From: Streptomyces gilvus
Lineage (GTDB): Bacteria > Actinomycetota > Actinomycetes > Streptomycetales > Streptomycetaceae
Length of the DNA: 64,000 bases
NCBI RefSeq assembly: GCF_022513565.1
Contig: NZ_JAKWBE010000005.1
Location: 124,001 to 188,000 of the forward strand
Direction: 5' to 3'
The notes beneath the pieces are model-generated. The model searched no databases and was not told the origin of the DNA. It saw only the letters and a list, made by a program, of their open reading frames with translations. Position 1 is the first letter of the stretch, and the number at the start of each line of letters is the position of its first letter. This document shows, piece after piece, positions 8,209 to 16,952 of this stretch. A program made the translations under genes and the position numbers.

Positions 8209-9051
8209 TCAGCGGCGTCCCTTCGCGTCCCCGACCAGCTCCGAGACCTTCACGAACCGGTACCCGCGCGCTCGCAGTTCCGGCACGATCGTGCGGACCG
8301 CGCGCTCGGTCACCGGGGCCGCGCTGCGGGTGCAGTGCATGACCACCACCGAACCGGGGCGCACGCCGTCCAGGACCTGCCGGGCCACCGCGTCCGCGTC
8401 CGTCGCGAACGCGTCGCCGCTCACCACGTCCCACTGCACGGCGGTGACGCCGACGGGGGCCAGCGCCTTGAGGGCCCGCTGGTCGTAACAGCCGCCGGGG
8501 AAGCGGAAGTACGGCATCGCGTCCGTCACCCCGGCCCGGCGGAACGCCGTGTACGCGCGCTCCACGTCCGTCCGCATCCGGTCCGCGGTGACGGTCGGCA
8601 GGCCGTAGCAGTCGCCGGTGAAGGCGTAGTGGCTGTAGGAGTGGTTGGCGATCTCGAAGAGCGGGTCGCGGTCGATGGACCGCGCCTGCACCGGGTACTC
8701 GTCGGCCCACCGCCCGGTCATGAAGACGGTCGCCGGCACCTTCAGCGCCCGGAGCGCCGCGATGAGCTGCGGATTGTCGAACCGCTCGCCCGCCGCGGCC
8801 CGCTTGCCCTCGTCGGCGGTCATGTCGGCGTCGAAGGTGAGCGCGACGATCTTGCCGTCGGTGCGGGGGCCGTTAGTGAAGACCGGCGTCAGGCCGCCCG
8901 GGCCGGGGGCCAGGGTCGGCGGCCGGGAGGGCGCGGCGGAGGTGGCGGACGGGGCCGGGTGGGCGGCGTGCGGGGCCTGGACGGTGCCGCAGGCGGTCAG
9001 CGCGGTGCCGAGGGCGCAGAGGGCAGCGGCACGTCGTACGGGAGTGATCAC
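8209..9051 (-). CDS. Polysaccharide deacetylase (NodB domain) lipoprotein
   Basis: 280 residues. Lipobox ALTAC with Cys21 marks a lipoprotein anchored outside the membrane, followed by a Pro/Ser-rich linker to about residue 55. The NodB domain shows the metal-binding set TFDAD (Asp74/Asp76) and HSYSH (His137, His141), the RFPGG motif and a terminal VVMH strand. Family members remove N- or O-acetyl groups from peptidoglycan, chitin or related polymers; peptidoglycan or cell-wall glycan is the likely substrate here. The start is GTG at 9051. The upstream 83 bp is AT-rich for this genome and probably holds the promoter. Confidence 0.9.
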   Translation of the reverse strand: MITPVRRAAALCALGTALTACGTVQAPHAAHPAPSATSAAPSRPPTLAPGPGGLTPVFTNGPRTDGKIVALTFDADMTADEGKRAAAGERFDNPQLIAALRALKVPATVFMTGRWADEYPVQARSIDRDPLFEIANHSYSHYAFTGDCYGLPTVTADRMRTDVERAYTAFRRAGVTDAMPYFRFPGGCYDQRALKALAPVGVTAVQWDVVSGDAFATDADAVARQVLDGVRPGSVVVMHCTRSAAPVTERAVRTIVPELRARGYRFVKVSELVGDAKGRR

Positions 9052-9134
9052 CGTACGAACGTAGAGCTGATTGTCTTATTTGTGCGGTCAGGGGGTGGTG
9101 TTGGGGGTCGGCGTCACTCGGTCAGGTCACCCGG

Positions 9135-10655
9135 TCAGATGTCCCGGCGCTCCAGCGGTCGCGTCGCCGGGCCCTGGACGACCTTGCCGTCCTTGTCGAA
9201 GCGGGAGCCGTGGCAGGGGCACTCCCAGGCGCGTTCGGCGGAGTTGAAGGAGACCAGGCAGCCGAGGTGGGTGCAGCGCGGGGAGACCGCGTGCAGGCTG
9301 CCGTCGTCGTCCCGGTACACCGCGACCCGGTCGTGTCCGGCGCGGACCACGGCGCCCTCGCCGGGCGGCAGCGACTCCAGCGGCGGCACCGGACGCAGCC
9401 GGTCGCCGACGAAGTGCCGGGCCACCTCGGCCTGCGTCTTGAGGAACGTCGGCGCCTCGCGCACCGCGGTGCGCAGCCGCCGCGGGTCGTACAGCTCGCT
9501 CCACGCGCACGGCTCGTCGAGGATCTGCGCGCACAGCAGCCGGCCCGCCATGATGCCGCCGCTCAGGCCCCAGCCGCCGAAGCCGGTGGCCACGTAGGCG
9601 TGCCGGGCGCCCGGGTGCAGCAGGCCGACCATGGGCACCGTGTCCGTGGGGTCGTTGTCCTGGGTGGCCCAGCGGTGGGTGAGGTCGGCGTCCGGGAAGT
9701 GGTCGCGCGCCCAGGCCGTCAGCCGCTCGAAGCGGGTCCGGGTGTCCCCGGTGCCGGGCGTGAAGTGCTCGCCGGTGACGACCAGGAATCGCCGCCCGTC
9801 CTCGCCGTACGGCGCCGTCCGCACCGACCGGGTCCCCTCGTCCGGCGTGATGTACATGCCCTGCGGGTCCCGTTCGACGGGGAGCGGCCCGGCGACGACG
9901 AGTTCGCGGCGCGGGGAGAGCCGGGTGAAGAGCAGGGCCCGGTCGAAGATCGGGTAGTGCGTGGCGACCACGACGTCGCGGGCGGTCACCGTCGCGCCGG
10001 ACGCGGTCGCCACCCGGCACGGCTGGCCCTCGTCGAGGCCGGTGACCGTGGTGTGCTCGTGGATGTGCCCGCCCCGGCGGACCAGGTCCTCGGCGAGCGC
10101 CAGCAGGTACTTGCGCGGATGGAACTGCGCCTGCCCGGTCACCTTCACCGCGCCCGCCACCGGGAACGGCAGCCCGGTGTCGGTCGTGAACGAGGCCGGC
10201 AGCCCCGCCTCGCCCGCGGCGGCCGCCTCGGCCCGCAGCTCCTCCACCCGGCCCGCGTCGCAGACGTAGGTGTAGGCGTCGCGCCGCTCCCACTCGCAGT
10301 CCACGCCGAGTTCATCGGCGACCTCGGCGGCGTGCTCGACGGCCTCGCTCTGCGAGCGGGCGTACAGCCGGGCGCCCTCGGGGCCGCGGGTGCGGCGCAG
10401 CTTGTCGTAGATCAGCGTGTGCAGCGCGGTGAGCTTGGCGGTGGTGTGGCCGGTGACGCCGGCCGCGACCCGGTGGGCCTCCAGCAGCGCGACCGACCGG
10501 CCGGCCCGCGCCAGCTCCCACGCCGTGCTCAGCCCGGCGATCCCGGCGCCGATCACCGCCACGTCGACCGTGCGGTCCTCGGTGAGCGGCGGATGGTCGG
10601 GGCCCGGGGCGGTCTCGAGCCAGTACGAGCCGTTGACGTGCTGGTCCTCGTTCAT
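9135..10655 (-). CDS. FAD-dependent oxidoreductase with C-terminal Rieske domain
   Basis: 506 residues, two domains. Residues 28-390 form a DAO-type FAD fold beginning VAVIGAGIAGLSTAWELARAG, with the later GGWGLSGGIMAGRL closing the FAD site. Residues about 415-500 are a Rieske [2Fe-2S] domain with both ligand motifs, CTHLGC and CPCHGSRF. The fusion is a known class of soluble oxidoreductase, probably cytoplasmic since no signal peptide is seen. Its substrate is not known; amines or glycine derivatives are typical for the FAD domain. The gene is followed 28 bp upstream by the end of ppk2 on the same strand. Confidence 0.92.
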   Translation of the reverse strand: MNEDQHVNGSYWLETAPGPDHPPLTEDRTVDVAVIGAGIAGLSTAWELARAGRSVALLEAHRVAAGVTGHTTAKLTALHTLIYDKLRRTRGPEGARLYARSQSEAVEHAAEVADELGVDCEWERRDAYTYVCDAGRVEELRAEAAAAGEAGLPASFTTDTGLPFPVAGAVKVTGQAQFHPRKYLLALAEDLVRRGGHIHEHTTVTGLDEGQPCRVATASGATVTARDVVVATHYPIFDRALLFTRLSPRRELVVAGPLPVERDPQGMYITPDEGTRSVRTAPYGEDGRRFLVVTGEHFTPGTGDTRTRFERLTAWARDHFPDADLTHRWATQDNDPTDTVPMVGLLHPGARHAYVATGFGGWGLSGGIMAGRLLCAQILDEPCAWSELYDPRRLRTAVREAPTFLKTQAEVARHFVGDRLRPVPPLESLPPGEGAVVRAGHDRVAVYRDDDGSLHAVSPRCTHLGCLVSFNSAERAWECPCHGSRFDKDGKVVQGPATRPLERRDI

Positions 10656-10683
10656 GGCGGCCGGGTACCCAGCCCGGGAGGCA

Positions 10684-11541
10684 TCAGTGGTCCAGGAGCC
10701 GTTCGCGGCACTCGGCCGGGTCGAACCCGGGCTCGGGATACCGCGGGTCCAGTGCCTCGAGATGCTCCAGGAGCAGTTGGGCCACGGCCCAGTCGCGGTA
10801 CCACTTGCGGTCGGCCGGGATCACGTACCAGGGGGCGTGCGGGGCGGAGCAGCGGTGCAGGGCGATCTCGTACGCCTCCTGGTAGGCGGGCCACAGGGCG
10901 CGGTCGTCGATGTCGCCGGGGCTGAACTTCCAGCGCTTGTCGGGGCGGTCCAGGCGCCTGAGGAGCCGGCGGCGCTGCTCCTCGAAGGAGAGGTGCAGGA
11001 AGCACTTGACGAGGGTGACCCGGTCGTCGGCCAGGCGCTGCTCGAAGCGGTTGATCTCGTCGTAGCGGCGCTCGATCTCGTCGCGCGGGGCCAGGGCGCG
11101 GACGCGGGGGACGAGGACGTCCTCGTAGTGCGAGCGGTCGAAGGCGCCGATCTCGCCGGGGCGGGGGAGTTCCTTCTCGATGCGCCAGAGGAAGTCGTGC
11201 TCGCGTTCCTCGGCGGTGGGCGCCTTGAAGCCCATCGTCCGGCAGCCGGCCGGGTTGAACAGCCCGACGACGTGCTTGATCGTGCCGCCCTTGCCGCTGG
11301 TGTCCATGCCCTGCAGCACCAGCAGCACCCGGCGCCGGTCGCCCGCGGTGCCGGCCGCCCAGAGCCGCTCCTGCAGCTCGGCGAGCCGCTTGCCGGTGCG
11401 GGCGGTCTCCGCGCGCCCCGCGGCCTTGTCCTTCGGGCCCGCCGGCCCGTGCCGGGTGTCGTACTCGGCCAGGTCGAGATGCTCACCGCCGGGCACGCGC
11501 AGCAGCGTGCGCAGATCCTGGTGCTTTCCGTCCTTGGCCAC
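10684..11541 (-). CDS. ppk2: Polyphosphate kinase 2 family
   Basis: 285 residues, a normal length for one-domain PPK2. Walker A LQGMDTSGKGG (about 76-86), a second phosphate-binding motif FDRSHYEDVLVPRV (about 130) and the lid stretch KRWKFSPGDIDDR are all present. These enzymes move phosphate between inorganic polyphosphate and AMP, ADP or GDP. The subclass (AMP- or ADP-using) cannot be told from these motifs alone. GTG at 11541 is chosen because GGAAGGGACA precedes it; the frame stays open further upstream into the PEBP gene. Only 17 bp separate it from that gene, so the two are probably cotranscribed. Confidence 0.92.
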   Translation of the reverse strand: MAKDGKHQDLRTLLRVPGGEHLDLAEYDTRHGPAGPKDKAAGRAETARTGKRLAELQERLWAAGTAGDRRRVLLVLQGMDTSGKGGTIKHVVGLFNPAGCRTMGFKAPTAEEREHDFLWRIEKELPRPGEIGAFDRSHYEDVLVPRVRALAPRDEIERRYDEINRFEQRLADDRVTLVKCFLHLSFEEQRRRLLRRLDRPDKRWKFSPGDIDDRALWPAYQEAYEIALHRCSAPHAPWYVIPADRKWYRDWAVAQLLLEHLEALDPRYPEPGFDPAECRERLLDH

Positions 11542-11558
11542 GGCAGTGTCCCTTCCGG

Positions 11559-12113
11559 TCAGCGGCCGTAACGGCCGGTCAGGGTGCCCGAGGCCAGTGT
11601 GTGGCCGGCGAGTGCGCGCCCCAGGTCGTCGGGCGAGGCGTCGGAGGGCAGATGGAGGGTGCGGTCGACGGCGTAGACCGTGAAGACGTAGTGGTGCGGC
11701 CGGTTTCCCCTGGGCGGGCAGGGGCCGCCGTAACCGGTGCGCTTGAAGCCGTTGCGGCCCTGGACCGTTCCGCGCGGGACCTGGCCGGCGGGCCAGCCGG
11801 TCCGGTCCTGGGGCGCGTTCCACAGCAGCCAGTGGGTGAAGGGGCCGTGCGGGGCGTCGGGGTCCTGGACCAGGAGGGCCAGGGTGACGGTGGCCGGGGG
11901 CAGGCCGGAGAAGGCGAGCGGCGGTGAGACGTCCTCGCCGTCACAGGTGTGGCGCCGCGGGATCGTGCCGCCCTCGGCGAAGGCGGAGCTGGTGACGGTG
12001 AGGCGCCGTGCCGCGCCGGGGGAGGGCGCGGAGGAACCTCCTCCGCCGTCCCCGCAGCCCTGGATCAGCCCCACCGCCATCGCCACACCGACGATCACCA
12101 CCGTGCGCCGCAT
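11559..12113 (-). CDS. YbhB/YbcL (PEBP-like) lipoprotein
   Basis: 184 residues. A lipoprotein signal ends at LIQGC (Cys20). The PEBP fold is recognised from DGEDVSPPLAFSGLP, LALLVQDPDAPHGPFTHWLLWN and GPCPPRGNRPHHYVFTVYA. Bacterial PEBP-like proteins are poorly understood; a ligand- or protease-binding role outside the cell is possible. ATG at 12113. The gene lies between ppk2 and the slipin gene on the same strand with gaps of 17 and 45 bp. Confidence 0.92.
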   Translation of the reverse strand: MRRTVVIVGVAMAVGLIQGCGDGGGGSSAPSPGAARRLTVTSSAFAEGGTIPRRHTCDGEDVSPPLAFSGLPPATVTLALLVQDPDAPHGPFTHWLLWNAPQDRTGWPAGQVPRGTVQGRNGFKRTGYGGPCPPRGNRPHHYVFTVYAVDRTLHLPSDASPDDLGRALAGHTLASGTLTGRYGR

Positions 12114-12158
12114 GCACGGAACGCTAGCCCCGCTCTCCGCGGCCCGCCAGCGGCGTGC

Positions 12159-12959
12159 TCACTTCTCCAGGCGATGGTCCTGCGGGTGGTCCTGCGGGTG
12201 TTCCTGGGCCCTCTCCAGGAAGCGGAGCAGCTCCACCGGGAAGGGGAGCACCAGGGTCGAGTTCTTCTCGGCGGCGACCGCGACGATCGTCTGCAGCAGC
12301 CGCAGTTGGAGCGCGGCCGGGGTGTCCTCCATCTGCTGGGCGGCCTCGGCCAGCTTCTTGGAGGCCTGCAGTTCGGCGTCGGCGTTGATGATGCGGGCGC
12401 GGCGCTCACGGTCGGCCTCGGCCTGGCGGGCCATGGAGCGCTTCATCGACTCCGGCAGCGAGACGTCCTTGATCTCCACACGGTCGATCTGCACGCCCCA
12501 CCCGACGGCCGGACTGTCGATCATCAGCTCCAGGCCCTGGTTGAGCTTCTCGCGGTTGGAGAGCAGGTCGTCGAGGTCGCTCTTGCCGATGATCGAACGC
12601 AGGGAGGTCTGCGCCATCTGGGAGACGGCGAACTTGTAGTCCTCGACGTTGACCAGCGCGGCCGCCGCGTCGACCACCTTGAAGTAGACGACGGCGTCCA
12701 CCCGCACCGTCACGTTGTCCCGCGTGATGCCCTCCTGGGCCGGGATCGGCAGCGTGACGATCTGCATGTTGACCTTCGCGAGCCGGTCCACGAACGGGAC
12801 GATCATCGTGAACCCGGGACTGCGCACCTCACCGCCGAGCCGCCCGAGCCGGAAGAGCACCCCGCGCTCGTACTGCTTGACGACGCGCGCCGCCGCGGCG
12901 GCGTAGACGAGCGCGCCCGCTCCGCCCGCGACCACGGCTGTCACCAGCTCAGGGACCAT
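12159..12959 (-). CDS. Slipin / SPFH (band 7) membrane protein
   Basis: 266 residues. A single N-terminal membrane segment (about 4-24), then the SPFH domain with YERGVLFRLGRL and GFTMIVPFVDRL (about 30-195) and a charged helical C-terminus rich in Ala/Glu/Lys (about 195-245). It ends in a His/Asp repeat (HPQDHPQDH). Slipins assemble membrane rings that organise lipids and proteases; the usual NfeD partner is not adjacent. ATG 12959 follows AGAGGAGGTCGTG, an excellent ribosome site that favours it over an upstream in-frame start. Confidence 0.93.
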   Translation of the reverse strand: MVPELVTAVVAGGAGALVYAAAAARVVKQYERGVLFRLGRLGGEVRSPGFTMIVPFVDRLAKVNMQIVTLPIPAQEGITRDNVTVRVDAVVYFKVVDAAAALVNVEDYKFAVSQMAQTSLRSIIGKSDLDDLLSNREKLNQGLELMIDSPAVGWGVQIDRVEIKDVSLPESMKRSMARQAEADRERRARIINADAELQASKKLAEAAQQMEDTPAALQLRLLQTIVAVAAEKNSTLVLPFPVELLRFLERAQEHPQDHPQDHRLEK

Positions 12960-13008
12960 CACGACCTCCTCTGGGAGAGGTCTTTCTGTCTGCTTCTGCA
13001 ACGATATG

Positions 13009-13055
13009 CCCGGTGGCCGGTCCCGGGCCACGAGGGTCCGGGACCGGCCACCGGG
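13009..13055. terminator. Very strong hairpin, perfect 18-bp stem
   Basis: CCCGGTGGCCGGTCCCGG (13009-13026) pairs perfectly with 13038-13055 across an 11-base loop. It lies after the SulP stop on the minus strand and before the slipin start. It has no U-tract, as is usual in Streptomyces. It probably ends the carbonic anhydrase-SulP transcript. Confidence 0.85.
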
Positions 13056-13112
13056 TGCGGACGGCCGCCCGGGGTGCGGGACGGCTGCCCGGTGTGCGGA
13101 CGGCCGCCCGGG
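13055..13112. repeat. Three tandem 19-20-bp repeats at the SulP 3' end
   Basis: Units begin at 13055, 13074 and 13094 with consensus GTGCGGACGGCCGCCCGGG; the middle copy is GTGCGGGACGGCTGCCCGGT. They fill the space between the large hairpin and the SulP stop codon. Each contains self-complementary GGC/GCC runs and may add to transcript 3'-end structure. Confidence 0.6.
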
Positions 13113-13116
13113 GTGC

Positions 13117-14586
13117 CTACGCGGCCGTCGTCACCCGCACCGGTTCGGAGCCGACCGCGCTGTGCCGCTCGGCCCAGTTCTCCAGCGCCGTACGGCAGGC
13201 GTGGTCCAGGTGGTGCAGACCGGAGAGGTCCAGCTCCACCGGGCGGTCCTGGGGCAGCGCCTCCAGGCTGTCGAGGATCTTCGGCAGCTTGAGGAAGGTC
13301 GCGTTGCCGGTCAGGTGGACCTGGACGGGACCGGCGCCCTTGTCCACGATCTCGGTCCTGAGGTGCGAGGTCTCCCAGGCGGTCTTGACCACGGACAGGG
13401 CCAGACCGATGAGCACGCCCTCGAACATGTTGACCGCGACGATGGCCACGGCCGTGACCACGAGGATCAGCGCCTCGCCCCGGTGGCTGCGCCACAGCGC
13501 CGAGATCTGCCGGAACGGGATCAGCTTCCAGCCCGCGTGGACGAGGATGCCGGCCAGGGCGGGGATCGGGACCAGCGCCAGGGCGGAGGGCAGCGCCGCC
13601 GCGAACAGCAGCAGCCAGGCGCCGTGCAGCACCCGCGAGGCCTTGGTCCGCGCGCCCGCGTTGACGTTGGCGGAGCTGCGCACGATCACCGCGGTCATCG
13701 GCAGCGCGCCGAGCAGACCGCACACCGTGTTGCCCACGCCCTGGGCGACCATCTCCTTGTCGTACTCGGTGCGCGGACCGTCGTGCAGCCGGTCCACGGC
13801 CGCCGCGCTGAACAGGCTCTCCGCCGAGGCGATCAGCGCGAACGCCACGATGGTGCCCCAGATGGCCGGGGTGGCCAGCTCGCCGAAGGCGTCGCCGCCC
13901 GGCACCTGGATGACGCCGAACAGGCCCTCCACCGTGACGGTGGCGACCGGCAAGCCGAACGCGAGGGTGGCGACCGTGGCCAGGACCACCGCGGCGAGGG
14001 CGCCCGGCACCGACCGCAGCGCCTTCGGCATCCTCTTCCACAGCACGATGACGGCGATGGTGCCCGCGCCGATCGCGAGCGAGGCCAGCGCCGCGGTGCT
14101 GCCGACCGCGTCGGCGAAGGCCCCGGGCAGGCCCGCGATCTTGCCGAGGCCGGTCGCCGGCGCCTTCAGGCCCGCCGCCGCGTAGATCTGCCCGGCGATG
14201 ATCACCAGGCCGATGCCGCAGAGCATGCCCTCGACGACGGAGACGGATATCGCCCGGAACCAGCGGCCTATCCTGAAGAAGCCCATGGCGAGCTGCAGCA
14301 GACCGGCCACCAGCACGATCACGCCGAGCGTGCCCACACCGAACTCGCTGACGGCCTCGAAGACCAGCACCGTCATACCGGCGGCCGGCCCCGAGACCTG
14401 CAGGCTGCTGCCGGGCAGGAAGCCGGTGACCAGACCGCCCACGATGCCGGTGACCAGGCCCAGTTCCGCCGGGACCCCGGAGGCGACCGCCACGCCGACG
14501 CACAGCGGCACGGCGACCAGGAAGACGACTATGGAGGCGAGGAAGTCCTGCCGCAGATGGGGGAACTTCGAAGTCAGGGTCGTCAT
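13117..14586 (-). CDS. SulP-family anion transporter with STAS domain
   Basis: 489 residues. About 10-12 membrane segments (residues 10-385), with family motifs LQVSGPAAGMTVLVFE near residue 65 and MTAVIVRSSANVNAGARTK in the central region, then a cytosolic STAS domain (about 400-485, VELDLSGLHHLDHACRTALE). SulP proteins carry sulfate, bicarbonate or other anions. The gene follows a carbonic anhydrase by 8 bp, which argues for bicarbonate. ATG 14586 is used; a GTG at 14598 overlapping the carbonic anhydrase stop would add four residues and is possible. The transcript probably ends in the hairpin at 13009-13055. Confidence 0.92.
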   Translation of the reverse strand: MTTLTSKFPHLRQDFLASIVVFLVAVPLCVGVAVASGVPAELGLVTGIVGGLVTGFLPGSSLQVSGPAAGMTVLVFEAVSEFGVGTLGVIVLVAGLLQLAMGFFRIGRWFRAISVSVVEGMLCGIGLVIIAGQIYAAAGLKAPATGLGKIAGLPGAFADAVGSTAALASLAIGAGTIAVIVLWKRMPKALRSVPGALAAVVLATVATLAFGLPVATVTVEGLFGVIQVPGGDAFGELATPAIWGTIVAFALIASAESLFSAAAVDRLHDGPRTEYDKEMVAQGVGNTVCGLLGALPMTAVIVRSSANVNAGARTKASRVLHGAWLLLFAAALPSALALVPIPALAGILVHAGWKLIPFRQISALWRSHRGEALILVVTAVAIVAVNMFEGVLIGLALSVVKTAWETSHLRTEIVDKGAGPVQVHLTGNATFLKLPKILDSLEALPQDRPVELDLSGLHHLDHACRTALENWAERHSAVGSEPVRVTTAA

Positions 14587-14594
14587 CGCCGCGC

Positions 14595-15173
14595 TCACAG
14601 GGCCTTGAAGACGTCGACGGCCGGGTCGTGCGCCTGCACGGCGCCGGTGTGGACCTCGTAGAACCAGGCGTGCAGCGTCAGTTGACCGTCCTTCAGCTTC
14701 TTGTCGATGTACGGGTACGAGCGCAGCCTGAGCAGCTGCGTCAGGACGTGGCTCTGCACGCCCTCGGACACGGTCGGGTCCTCCACCGTCCCCGTCGGGC
14801 GCGGGGTGGCGTGCGCGAGCCAGTCGCGCACGGCCGGTACGGCGTCCAGGTCGTCGCCGCGCACCAGGGCGCCGACGGCGCCGCAGTGCGAGTGCCCGCA
14901 GACCACGATGTCGCGGACGCCGAGCACCTCCACGGCGTACTCGATGGTGCACGCCTCGCTGGTGGGGTGCTCGGAGGCGTACGGCGGCACGATGTTGCCC
15001 GCGGTGCGCAGCTCGAAGAGCTCGCCCGGGCGGGCGCCGGTGATCAGGGCCGGCACGACCCTGGAGTCGGAGCAGGTGATGAACAGCACCTGCGGGGACT
15101 GGCCTTCGGCGAGTTTGGCGAACTCCTCAGGGCGCTGTCCGAACGTACGGGCGTTGTCGATGAGGGGCTGCAT
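14595..15173 (-). CDS. Beta-class carbonic anhydrase
   Basis: 192 residues. Reversible hydration of CO2 to bicarbonate. Zinc ligands Cys34 (in CSDSR, with Asp36), His94 and Cys97 (in GHSHCGA) are all in place. The ATG at 15173 follows GGAGGAGTCACCACATC. It is transcribed with SulP immediately downstream, and a small secreted protein gene lies 88 bp upstream on the same strand. No export signal, so it acts in the cytoplasm and may supply or use bicarbonate moved by SulP. Confidence 0.95.
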   Translation of the reverse strand: MQPLIDNARTFGQRPEEFAKLAEGQSPQVLFITCSDSRVVPALITGARPGELFELRTAGNIVPPYASEHPTSEACTIEYAVEVLGVRDIVVCGHSHCGAVGALVRGDDLDAVPAVRDWLAHATPRPTGTVEDPTVSEGVQSHVLTQLLRLRSYPYIDKKLKDGQLTLHAWFYEVHTGAVQAHDPAVDVFKAL

Positions 15174-15261
15174 GATGTGGTGACTCCTCCTGACGCGCCG
15201 TGGGGGGCACGTCGGTGTGGGCAGGAACAGGGTGGGGGAACTGCTCTTCTGCTCGGCTCCC

Positions 15262-15654
15262 TCAGCAGCGGAAGACCTGAAGTGCCGCCGGGGAGCGCGA
15301 TGTCGAGGGTCTCGACGGATGCGGGGCGCGGGGCGCCACCGGTTCGCGGGCGGACGCCGGGTCCGGGCCCGGCAGGGGGCGCTCGGGGTCCTCGGGCGTG
15401 CACGCGGTGTTGACATGACGGTCGCGGGTGCGCAGGGGGCCGGTCGGGTCCCCGGAGAGCCCGCAGTCGCCGTGTGTCGCGGACTCGTCACGCAGTGCCT
15501 TGCCGGAGGGCTTTGTTCCGGGCAGGTCCTTGGCCACGGCATGACGGGCCGTGTGCGCGGCTGCGAAGGAAGCGTTCGGAGCGAAGAGCTGGAGGGCGAG
15601 CAGGGCGGCGGCGAAGAGGGCCAGGACGGTCCTGGCCGTCGCACCTCGGAACAT
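15262..15654 (-). CDS. Small secreted protein of unknown function
   Basis: 130 residues. A clear signal peptide (residues 1-32; core VLALFAAALLALQLFA, likely cleavage after ASFA) is followed by a polar, Pro/Arg/Ser-rich region with three cysteines (in HGDCG, NTACTPED and the C-terminal residue itself, VFRC). GGAGGGGGGCGC precedes ATG 15654. I recognise no family. Being first in line before the carbonic anhydrase-SulP pair on the same strand, it may share their promoter, which would lie in the AT-rich 15655-15808 gap. Confidence 0.72.
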   Translation of the reverse strand: MFRGATARTVLALFAAALLALQLFAPNASFAAAHTARHAVAKDLPGTKPSGKALRDESATHGDCGLSGDPTGPLRTRDRHVNTACTPEDPERPLPGPDPASAREPVAPRAPHPSRPSTSRSPAALQVFRC

Positions 15655-15808
15655 GCGCCCCCCTCCGTGCTCTTCGTGTCTCTCGTCTCGACCAAGGGAT
15701 GGTCAACGGCTGGTCAAGAGACACGGTAACCCGGTGATCACGTTTGCAGGGTTAACTTTACGTTTCGAGCTGAAGACAGCCTGAATAGCGCCGGTGGGTT
15801 GGCGAGAT

Positions 15809-16915
15809 CTAGTCGGCGGTGACGAGTGTCTTGCCGTCCCGGGCCAGCGCGGTGAGGCGGGATATCGCCCGGAAGTACTTCTTGCGGTAGCCGCCGTTCA
15901 GCATCTCCTCGCTGAACAGCCGGTCGAAGGGCAACCCCGAGGCCACGACCGGGACTTCACGGTCGTAGAGCCGGTCCGCGAGCACCACCAGCCGCAGCGC
16001 CGTCGCCTGGTCCGGTACCGGCTGGACGTCGGTGAGGCAGACCGCCCGCACGCCGTCGGTGAGCGCGCCGTAGCGGCTGGGGTGCACCTTGGCGAGGTGG
16101 TCGAGGAGGCCCGGGAAGCCGTCGAGGGAGGCGCCCTCGGTGGCGTGCGCCGCCCTGGTCACCTGCTCGTCCGAGAACGGCGCCGGAGCCTCGGGCAGAC
16201 CCCGGTGGCGGTAGTCCTCGCCGTCGATGCGCAGCGGCCGGAAGTGGGCGGACAGGCCCTGGATCTCGCGCAGGAAGTCGGCCGCCGCGAAGCGGCCCTC
16301 GCCCAGCTTGCCGGGCAGGGTGTTGGAGGTGGCGGCGAGCGCGACGCCCGCCTCGACCAGCCGGCCGAGCAGGGTCGACACCAGGACGGTGTCGCCGGGG
16401 TCGTCCAGCTCGAACTCGTCGATGCACAGCAGACGGTGACCGGAGAGCGTCTTCACCGTCTGCTGGAAGCCCAGCGCGCCGACCAGGTTGGTCAGCTCGA
16501 CGAAGGTGCCGAACGCCTTGAGCGCGGGCTCCGCCGGGGTGGCGTGCCACAGGGAGGCGAGCAGATGGGTCTTGCCGACGCCGTAACCGCCGTCGAGATA
16601 GACACCGCGGGGTCCTGCGGGGGTCTTGGGCGCCTTGGCCTTCCCGAAGCCGAAGAAGCCGCGCTTGCCGCCGCCCGCCGCGTGCGCCCCGCCGAGACCG
16701 GCCGCGAAGCCCTCCAGGACCCCTACCGCCTCGGTCTGGCTGGGCTGCTTCGGGTCCGGTATGTAGGTGCTGAAGCGGACCGAGTCGAAGCGTGGCGGGG
16801 GCACCATCTCGGCCACCAGCCGTTCCGCGGGGACGTGCGGCGCGCGGGCGCACAGGGACAGCGGGGCCGCGTCGGTGGTGGGACGCAGGCCGGGAGCGGA
16901 AGGCGAGGACGACAC
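15809..16915 (-). CDS. zapE: AFG1-like ATPase, cell division protein ZapE
   Basis: 368 residues. P-loop ATPase with Walker A GGYGVGKTHL, Walker B LLCIDEFEL and sensor-like AATSNTLPGKL; the family motif GRFAAADFLREI follows. ZapE acts on the division ring in proteobacteria; in actinobacteria its role is less clear. GTG 16915 is taken as start because upstream codons run into the divergent reductase promoter. Only 37 bp separate this start from the reductase ATG, so the two share a compact divergent promoter. Confidence 0.9.
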   Translation of the reverse strand: MSSSPSAPGLRPTTDAAPLSLCARAPHVPAERLVAEMVPPPRFDSVRFSTYIPDPKQPSQTEAVGVLEGFAAGLGGAHAAGGGKRGFFGFGKAKAPKTPAGPRGVYLDGGYGVGKTHLLASLWHATPAEPALKAFGTFVELTNLVGALGFQQTVKTLSGHRLLCIDEFELDDPGDTVLVSTLLGRLVEAGVALAATSNTLPGKLGEGRFAAADFLREIQGLSAHFRPLRIDGEDYRHRGLPEAPAPFSDEQVTRAAHATEGASLDGFPGLLDHLAKVHPSRYGALTDGVRAVCLTDVQPVPDQATALRLVVLADRLYDREVPVVASGLPFDRLFSEEMLNGGYRKKYFRAISRLTALARDGKTLVTAD

Positions 16916-16952
16916 GGTTACCCATGCTAAGCGTCGTGGAACACTGCACGGC

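Noticed and set aside
15751..15772. PHO-box-like GTTAACTTTAC followed by GTTTCGAGCTG
   Set aside because: Only the first unit resembles the PhoP half-site and its orientation relative to the nearest promoter is unclear.
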